A stretch of DNA of 19,740 bases, taken from assembly GCA_963579025.1 (NCBI GenBank), contig CAUZFZ010000175.1, positions 1 through 19,740 on the forward strand, given 5' to 3'. Shown in pieces: positions 14,710 to 19,740 of this stretch; the stretch's first letter is position 1; each line of letters starts with the position of its first letter. Under the pieces are notes generated by a model, which did not search any database, had not been told where the DNA came from, and saw only the letters and a program-made list of their open reading frames with translations. The stretch is from CAUZFZ01 sp963579025 (lineage in GTDB: Bacteria; Planctomycetota; Planctomycetia; Planctomycetales; Planctomycetaceae). A program made the translations under genes and the position numbers.

Positions 14710-15930
14710 TCATTTCGCACCAATGCAATAGAGGTGGCGGGTTCCCGCGAGGAACAGCCTGTCGCCGGACACGGCAGCCGATGCGTGATTGGGATCGGCG
14801 AGATCGTTAATGGCCAGGACTTCGAACTCTTTCCCGGTCTTGATGACATAGCTCACCCCTGCGGTGGCGAAGTACAGCCGGCCGTTTGCGTCTGCGACGG
14901 GACTGGCCCAGGTGCTGGTAAGTCGATCGAGACGCTGCGCGTAAACCAGTTCGCCATCGGCGACTCGCCAGCACTTCAGCACGTTGGGTGAGTGCAATCG
15001 ATAAACCAGATCACCGACAACGATGGGCGACCCGATGCCTGAAGGTACCTGGTCGATCCGCCATTTGACGTGAGTCTTTGTCACATCGCCGGCGCCCGTT
15101 GGATCGATCGCGATTCCGGAACCACCTCGACCGTTGTCGCAGTAGACAATCCCCGCGCCATAGGCAGCCGAGGCGGCCTCACCTCGACCACGACACCACC
15201 ACAAGCGCTCTCCCGTCGACGGGTTGAAACTCTGGATGCCCTCGTCCGATTCACCACCACCGGATGCGACCACGATCAGTTGTGGCTGGCCCTTCACGTC
15301 AATCAGCACGGGCGTGCTGTGAGCGAAACCTGTTTGCGGCAAGGGCGTCTCCCACTTCACCAAACCGTCGGCTTTGTTGTAAGCAATGATCTTCGAGTCC
15401 TGTTTCCTCGACATCGCACACAACATCAGGACGGTGTCCTGATACAGCACCGGGCTGCTGCCGATCGTGACGTCGAATGTGTGCGGCGTGATCTCATTCC
15501 GCCAGACAGATTTCCCGTTGAAGTCGATGGCCGCGATCACGGACGAGCCGAAGACGACGTGAACGTGTTTGCCATCAGTGGCGGGAGTCGGTGCGGCATA
15601 GCCTCCACCAGGCCCGCTGCGGAAATCCGTTCGCAACCACGGACCGGGCTGCACTGTTACATCCCAGAATTGCTGACCGTCGCCCGTGCGATAACACAGG
15701 ACGTGATGCTCCGGGATGACCTTCGTGCGATCCTTAACTGACTCATCCCACCGCACGGTGCAGACGAAGACTCGATCGCCCCACACGATAGGGCTGGCGT
15801 GTCCTTCGCCAGTCAGCGGCGATTTCCACAATACGTTCTCGGAGTCTTGACCACCCCATTTGATCGGCACGTTCTTCTGTTGCGAATACCCGAGCCCGGT
15901 CGGGCCACGGAACGCTGGCCAGTCTTCGCC
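14710..15930 (-). CDS. PQQ-like beta-propeller protein, main part (frame broken near the signal peptide)
   Basis: This frame encodes 406 residues of an outer-membrane/periplasmic-type PQQ propeller. It opens with GEDWPAFRGPTGLGYS, then SPIVWGDRVFV, HHVLCYRTGDGQQFWDV, SPVLYQDTVLM, IIAYNKADGLVKWETPLP, GIQSFNPSTGERLWWCRG, SPIVVGDLVYR, KCWRVADGELVYAQRL and ASAAVSGDRLFLAGT. It ends in HLYCIGAK. The AxDxxTGxxxW-type strands recur about every 40-50 residues. Its own signal peptide lies in another frame, separated by a 7-bp tandem duplication. Without the extra copy the whole gene (14710-16057) would encode 446 residues, almost the same as the intact paralogue upstream. If read from an internal GTG at 15870 the product would have no export signal. 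Confidence 0.85.
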   Translation of the reverse strand, partial: GEDWPAFRGPTGLGYSQQKNVPIKWGGQDSENVLWKSPLTGEGHASPIVWGDRVFVCTVRWDESVKDRTKVIPEHHVLCYRTGDGQQFWDVTVQPGPWLRTDFRSGPGGGYAAPTPATDGKHVHVVFGSSVIAAIDFNGKSVWRNEITPHTFDVTIGSSPVLYQDTVLMLCAMSRKQDSKIIAYNKADGLVKWETPLPQTGFAHSTPVLIDVKGQPQLIVVASGGGESDEGIQSFNPSTGERLWWCRGRGEAASAAYGAGIVYCDNGRGGSGIAIDPTGAGDVTKTHVKWRIDQVPSGIGSPIVVGDLVYRLHSPNVLKCWRVADGELVYAQRLDRLTSTWASPVADANGRLYFATAGVSYVIKTGKEFEVLAINDLADPNHASAAVSGDRLFLAGTRHLYCIGAK

Positions 15931-15944
15931 CTGCGCCCTGCGCC
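15931..15944 (-). repeat. 7-bp tandem duplication that breaks the reading frame
   Basis: On the coding strand GGCGCAG occurs twice in a row, followed by a third similar unit, GGCGAAG. Removing one copy (for example 15931-15937) restores a frame that joins the signal peptide ending MAAQ directly to GEDWPAFRGP. Confidence 0.7.
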
Positions 15945-16057
15945 GCCATACCAGTTAACAGTGCAACGCAAACTGAAACTCGCAGAGGCATCGTGGCCAC
16001 AGTCGCCCTCCGGCCGCCGCCGGGCATCCACATCTTCGAATGGCGATCCGTCATCAT
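15938..16057 (-). CDS. Signal-peptide part of the frame-broken PQQ propeller protein
   Basis: This segment starts at ATG 16057, preceded by a strong ribosome site (AGGAAGGA at 16064-16071). It encodes a basic n-region (GGGRRATVAT) and hydrophobic core (PLRVSVCVALLTGMAAQ). A second ATG at 15991 would give a shorter and also plausible signal peptide. In the sequence as given, reading continues in the wrong frame to 15743 and makes a 104-residue nonsense product. The segment is 45 bases downstream of the paralogous PQQ gene, so co-transcription is likely. Confidence 0.7.
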
Positions 16058-16102
16058 GGCGTTTCCTTCCTGGGATGGCTGTGAACTCTTGCCAGTTTGC
16101 TC

Positions 16103-17413
16103 TCACTTCGTACCGATGCACCACAGGTACGATTTGCCCTTGATATAAATACGACCGTTCGAGACCGCTGCGCTGGTGTAGTCGGGATGATCGTCCAAGT
16201 CATTGACGGCCAGTTCTTTATATTCGGGGCCAGACTGGATGACGTATGTCTTGCCCGAACTGGCGAAGTAGATGCGGCCGTCGGGACTGGCGACGGGGCT
16301 CGCGCTGGGGGTGATCCGCTCGGCGCGTTCCTCGTAGACCTTTTCGCCGTCCTTCATTTGCCAGCAGCGTATGATGCCGTTGCCGCCGATGCGGTAGAGA
16401 TAATCTCCGACGACGATTGGTGACGTACCCGCCGGGCAGCTCACCTGGGTCTGCCATTTGATGTGTGTTTTGGAGACGTCGCCCGAGCCCGTGGGATCGA
16501 CTGCCGTGCCGGTTCGTCCGCCTCGCCCGTGATCGACATACAACAGGCCGCCACCAAAGGTCACCGAGGATTGCGAACTTTCACACCGGCACGACCAGAG
16601 CAGTTCGCCGTTGTCGGGATCGAAGCCCTGAATGCCACCCGCGTTGTGGATCAACTGCTGCTTGCCACCGATCTGTAGTACGGCCGGCGTCGCGTAGGTG
16701 TTTCGTTGTCGGGTGGCCTGCTCCCACTTGAGCTGGCCGGTCCGCTTGTCGAGCGCCCGCAAACCCAACTCCTGAATGCCCGGGACGATGACGGTGTCCT
16801 TATGCAGGATGGGACTGCTGCAGATGCCGCCATCCTCTCCTTTCAGCAGGGGCAGTTCTTCCCGCCAGGCGATCTTTCCATCGAGATCCAGCGACACCAG
16901 CACGCCGGAAGCGAACATTGCAAAAACGTGTTCGCCGTCAGTGACCGGCGTCGGCACTGTGTACATGTGGTAGAAGTTGTTGACCACGCATTTGCCGGGC
17001 GGAACGATCGTGTCCCACAACGGCTCGCCATCGGACGCGCGGAAGCAGAGGACGTGATGTTCGCCAATGGTTGCACGACGTTCCTTTTCGGGGACGTCAG
17101 CTGGCCAGATTGCGGTGGTCAGAAAGACGCGGTCGCCCCAGACAATCGGGCTGGACCAGCCGGGGCTGGAGAATTCCGGGTTCTGTTTCCTGCCACCGTG
17201 CAGCAGCGCTTTCCAGACGATGTTTTCGCCGGACTTTCCGTTCCACGTCAGCGGCAAAGTTTTTTCCGTCGTGTAACCAAGGCCCGTCGGACCGCGCCAG
17301 CCAGGCCAGTTTTCTCCCTGGCACGGATTCGCCGTGGCCAGCGACAGCAGAGTCGCGAGAGTAAGAACACAAAGGTGACCGAACCGAAGGTGTTTCGAGC
17401 TGCGTCCGTTCAA
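16103..17413 (-). CDS. Secreted PQQ-like beta-propeller protein, intact paralogue
   Basis: The 436-residue reading starts at TTG 17413, six bases after GGAG; a second TTG at 17437 would add eight residues. No ATG fits. The signal peptide (FGHLCVLTLATLLSLATANPCQG) leads into ENWPGWRGPTGLGYTTEK. Propeller strands follow: SSPIVWGDRVFLTTA, HHVLCFRASDGEPLWDT, VLVSLDLDGKIAWREELP, LRALDKRTGQLKWEQ, GIQGFDPDNGELLWSC, SPIVVGDYLYRIGG and RCWQMKDGEKVYEE, ending YLWCIGTK. It shares many strands with the next gene, for example IVVGD.xYR and DPTG.GDV.KTH.KW, so the two are tandem duplicates. There are no PQQ-dehydrogenase catalytic features that I can see. The role is probably extracytoplasmic binding or scaffolding. 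It lies 89 bases after the 17503-19035 gene. Confidence 0.9.
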   Translation of the reverse strand: MNGRSSKHLRFGHLCVLTLATLLSLATANPCQGENWPGWRGPTGLGYTTEKTLPLTWNGKSGENIVWKALLHGGRKQNPEFSSPGWSSPIVWGDRVFLTTAIWPADVPEKERRATIGEHHVLCFRASDGEPLWDTIVPPGKCVVNNFYHMYTVPTPVTDGEHVFAMFASGVLVSLDLDGKIAWREELPLLKGEDGGICSSPILHKDTVIVPGIQELGLRALDKRTGQLKWEQATRQRNTYATPAVLQIGGKQQLIHNAGGIQGFDPDNGELLWSCRCESSQSSVTFGGGLLYVDHGRGGRTGTAVDPTGSGDVSKTHIKWQTQVSCPAGTSPIVVGDYLYRIGGNGIIRCWQMKDGEKVYEERAERITPSASPVASPDGRIYFASSGKTYVIQSGPEYKELAVNDLDDHPDYTSAAVSNGRIYIKGKSYLWCIGTK

Positions 17414-17502
17414 TGCCTTCTCCCGGTTGAGTACCAATCGATTGAACTTTTAATAGCCGTTATCTCGTAGCGTCTCGAAACTTTCCTGCGTCGGATTGAC
17501 AT

Positions 17503-19035
17503 TCAGTCGGGCGCGACGACGACTTCGAAGTCTGAGCCTCTGATTTTGCGGAGTTCTTCATGCAGCACGGGAATGCGTGGGTCAGGCGTGACTGAGATGG
17601 CCCAGTCGATGCCGTTGTCGGCGACGAACATGCCGTATCTCTTCAGTCCCTTCAGGATCGCCCGGACCGGCGGTGTGAATTTGCTGATGTCGAAGTCCGC
17701 GCGGAGTCGCAGTCGCTCGCCCATGCGCGGCAGGTTCTTGTCCGTGAGCCGGCTGGCGTAGTGAGTCGCCGGATGCACGTACGCGCGGCGCGAGCGTCGG
17801 ACGGTGACGCGCATGGCATGCTCGACCACTCCACGTTGAATTTCGTCGTAGCGGACAACGGCCGGAAAGATTGGCAGACCGGCGGCATCGGCTGACGTCC
17901 AGCCATCGGGCCGCAACGCGTTTGTCTTCAGGTCGAAGATCGACGCCTGACCGGCCGCCCAGCCGTCGGCCGTTTTCCCGAACGTGAAGAACTCATAGAG
18001 CCTTCCGTTGACTGGATCGACCACGATGGCGTGGCGGTCGCCTTCATACTTCGCGGGCCGTTGCTGGACCTCAGCCAGAGTGGACGATTGAGAGCTGTCG
18101 CGGCGATAGAACGCCGGCCAGCCTTCGATCGGGATGTTGTCGGGCACGGGATACGGCCCGGCGTCGGACTCACCGGGGTACTCGACCAGCTTCACGGCCA
18201 CACGCGGCTGTTTCGGCGGGACGATGACAAACCCCATGTCCGGGTTGTAACGAAAAGGTTTGTCGGCCCCGATCGACGCGATGATGGCCTTCGAGTCGGG
18301 ATGCAGCGGCCAGTCGTCAACAAGTTGATTGAAGGCGTTGTCCGCCGGAAACACCTCCAGAGCGGACAGAATGGCGTCGGCCTCGGGAGTGTGGAAATCC
18401 ACAGGCTGCGTGATCTTCGGCATTCTTGCCGCACGGATGCGGGCCAGTCTTGCCGGGTCCGTTTTGACGCGAGTCGGCTGACTGGCCGGTTCTGCTTCAC
18501 CTCCGACGACCCAGAAGTCACCGAAGTACAGAGTCGGCGTCTGGCCGGGATGACACGCCAGATACCAGTGTACGACATCAGCCAGGTCCGGTTTCGACCC
18601 GTTGACGTTCCGCATTTCGCCAATGCTCAACCGCACTTCGTTCTTGCCGGGCTTGAGTGTCACCGGCACGTCGACACGCGTCTGAAAGCCGGTTGTGCCT
18701 CCATGCCGCACGGCGAACGAAAGCTTCACGCTCTGTCGCGAGGGATTAAGCGCCGAGAACTCAACCGTGCTAAACGACGTCCAGTTCCGCTCGCTGGCAC
18801 CGCGGCTCATGCCGAACGAATCGCCCTGGGCAAAGACAACCTTCAACGCCTTGCCACCAAGTTCCTTCGGTGCGTTCTCGATTGTCAGCTTCGACTTTTT
18901 CTCCAGCGCCGTGTCGTTCGGCAGTTTGTCTTTGCTGACGTTCAGCAGAGGCACACGTCGTTCTGCAGCTGAAACAATGCCGACGAAGCCAGGCAGCAAC
19001 ACAGACACGCACGTGAAGTGGATCAACGATCGCAT
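17503..19035 (-). CDS. Secreted two-domain protein of unknown function
   Basis: The start is ATG 19035, with GGAG seven bases upstream and a signal peptide (SLIHFTCVSVLLPGFVGIVSAAE); the frame is open to 19086. The protein is 510 residues. Residues about 30-190 look like a beta-sandwich, carbohydrate-binding-type domain (SFSTVEFSALNPSRQSVKLS, VDVPVTLKPGKNEVRLSIG, TPTLYFGDFWVVGG). Residues about 220-510 form a second, well-conserved-looking domain with DRHAIVVDPVNGRLYEFF, RPDGWTSADAAGLPIFPAVV, YDEIQRGVVEHAMRVT, YVHPATHYAS, MGERLRLRADFDIS and KGLKRYGMFVADNG. I recall similar sequences in other bacteria without an assigned function. The His, Asp and Tyr in these motifs could form an active site, but this is not established. 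It is likely the first gene of a transcript with the two PQQ propellers. Confidence 0.82.
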   Translation of the reverse strand: MRSLIHFTCVSVLLPGFVGIVSAAERRVPLLNVSKDKLPNDTALEKKSKLTIENAPKELGGKALKVVFAQGDSFGMSRGASERNWTSFSTVEFSALNPSRQSVKLSFAVRHGGTTGFQTRVDVPVTLKPGKNEVRLSIGEMRNVNGSKPDLADVVHWYLACHPGQTPTLYFGDFWVVGGEAEPASQPTRVKTDPARLARIRAARMPKITQPVDFHTPEADAILSALEVFPADNAFNQLVDDWPLHPDSKAIIASIGADKPFRYNPDMGFVIVPPKQPRVAVKLVEYPGESDAGPYPVPDNIPIEGWPAFYRRDSSQSSTLAEVQQRPAKYEGDRHAIVVDPVNGRLYEFFTFGKTADGWAAGQASIFDLKTNALRPDGWTSADAAGLPIFPAVVRYDEIQRGVVEHAMRVTVRRSRRAYVHPATHYASRLTDKNLPRMGERLRLRADFDISKFTPPVRAILKGLKRYGMFVADNGIDWAISVTPDPRIPVLHEELRKIRGSDFEVVVAPD

Positions 19036-19202
19036 GCTGAATCTCCGGACCTCGTTACTTACTGAAAAGTCAGCCTCACACATCAACGCTTGCTTATTTA
19101 TCCTATTGGTTCCTCAAATGCATCAAAGTTGAGTTCGGCAGTTGGTCGGCTCGGCGTTGGCGGGAACCTCGGCCACCTGTCTGTGATTCAAGTTGCACGT
19201 TT

Positions 19203-19740
19203 ATGAATCGTCTGCTTACTGGCATGGCTCTGCTGTGCGTGGGACCGAGTGGTCTGTTCAATCTCGCCGCTTCAGCCGACGAAATCGCACGTACTGGTGA
19301 AGACTTTTTCGAGAGTAGGATTCGGCCGGTCCTGGTCAAACGCTGCTTCAAGTGCCACTCGGGCGACAAGCGCGAGGGCCAACTGCGGCTCGACCAGCGC
19401 GAAGCTCTGCTGAAAGGTGGCCAGTCCGGCAAAGTTGTGCTGCCACGCGATCCGAACGGCAGCCTGCTGATTCGAGCGATTCGCCGAGTCGACAGCGACC
19501 TCCGCATGCCGCCCGACGACGCGGACAAACTCACGGCTGACGAAGTCCGCGACTTTGTGACGTGGGTGAAGATGGGCGCTCCGTACCCGGATGCTCCCGG
19601 TCACGCGGTCGCCTCGCCCGTCGCCGATCTGCGCGAAGCTCGGAGGTTCTGGAGCCTGCAACCGATCACCAGACCGCAGCCGCCCGACGCCGAGCCGCAT
19701 GACTGGCCGCGCAACGACATCGACAGGTTCGTGCTGGACA
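19203..19740 (+). CDS. PSCyt1/DUF1549-type cytochrome-type protein, 5' part (runs off the window)
   Basis: The frame starts at ATG 19203 and stays open to the window end (179 codons), so the gene is partial. A signal peptide is followed by DFFESRIRPVLVKRCFKCHS, a haem c site at Cys48-Cys51-His52. Next are GQLRLDQREALLKGG, PDGS-like DPNGSLLIRAI, RMPPDDADKLTADEVRDFVT and WVKMGAPYPD, which together are a PSCyt1 domain. FWSLQPITRPQPPD and DWPRNDIDRFVLD open a DUF1549 (PSCyt2) domain. Such proteins usually end in DUF1553 and pair with a DUF1501 protein. A DUF1501 gene is present at 11048 but not adjacent. The start is divergent from the 19035 gene with 167 bases between; I see no clear promoter there. 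Confidence 0.9.
   Translation, partial: MNRLLTGMALLCVGPSGLFNLAASADEIARTGEDFFESRIRPVLVKRCFKCHSGDKREGQLRLDQREALLKGGQSGKVVLPRDPNGSLLIRAIRRVDSDLRMPPDDADKLTADEVRDFVTWVKMGAPYPDAPGHAVASPVADLREARRFWSLQPITRPQPPDAEPHDWPRNDIDRFVLD

Noticed and set aside
14166..14849. 227-codon minus-strand frame
   Set aside because: It is opposite the caspase-like gene and across a convergent gap, with no recognisable features.
18031..18972. 313-codon frame antisense to the 17503-19035 gene
   Set aside because: It lies entirely opposite a well-supported gene and has no coherent motifs; it is a mirror effect of codon bias.
1..19740. CRISPR array, tRNA, rRNA, transposase or prophage genes
   Set aside because: I looked for regular spaced repeats, cloverleaf-like runs and transposase/integrase motifs on both strands and found none.

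Overview
This window looks like chromosomal DNA of a planctomycete (Planctomycetota, probably a marine or environmental Planctomycetaceae-type member). The case rests on gene content. There is a DUF1587/DUF1595/DUF1592/DUF1588/DUF1585 cytochrome-type protein, a DUF1552 protein, a DUF1501 protein and a PSCyt1/DUF1549-type protein. Three PQQ-like propellers, a YVTN propeller, a WD40 propeller, a HEAT-repeat protein and a caspase-fold protein surround them. Almost every product has a Sec or Tat signal sequence. Base composition is moderately GC-rich, and strong Shine-Dalgarno sites occur in front of only some genes. No rRNA, tRNA, CRISPR array, transposase or phage gene was seen.

Layout: (1) 57-2252, minus strand: a PQQ-type propeller protein that seems cut short at its C-terminus, and a small secreted HEAT-repeat protein. 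(2) 2403-5750, plus strand: an exported alpha/beta hydrolase continuous with a di-haem cytochrome c peroxidase (MauG/CCP) domain but split by a one-base frameshift, then a YVTN propeller protein also split by a one-base frameshift. A 28-30 bp near-perfect inverted repeat lies at their boundary and supplies the peroxidase stop codon. (3) 10641-5848, minus strand: a tight operon DUF1592 -> DUF1552 -> WD40 with 4-base ATGA overlaps at both junctions; the DUF1592 gene carries a third one-base frameshift. (4) 11048-14544, plus strand: DUF1501 protein, a secreted protein of unknown function, a 56-codon fragment resembling an ECF sigma factor, and a caspase-like protein whose expected catalytic His is Leu. 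(5) 19035-14710, minus strand: a two-domain secreted protein of unknown function and two tandem paralogous PQQ propellers, the second broken by a 7-bp tandem duplication in its signal-peptide region. (6) 19203 to the window end, plus strand: the start of a PSCyt1/DUF1549 cytochrome-type protein.

Taken together the locus encodes an extracytoplasmic set of haem c-type proteins, their Tat-exported DUF1501/DUF1552 partners, and beta-propeller or repeat scaffolds. These are the planctomycete families often found near polymer-degradation genes, but their biochemistry is not established and nothing here fixes a substrate. The most unusual points are the hydrolase-peroxidase fusion, the four frame-disrupting events in otherwise well-conserved genes (one lying exactly on an A AAA AAC slippery heptamer), the repeat that supplies a stop codon, the histidine-less caspase, and the sigma-like fragment coupled to it by a TGATG overlap. 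Several frameshifts could be sequencing or assembly errors, and raw-read checking is the first test.
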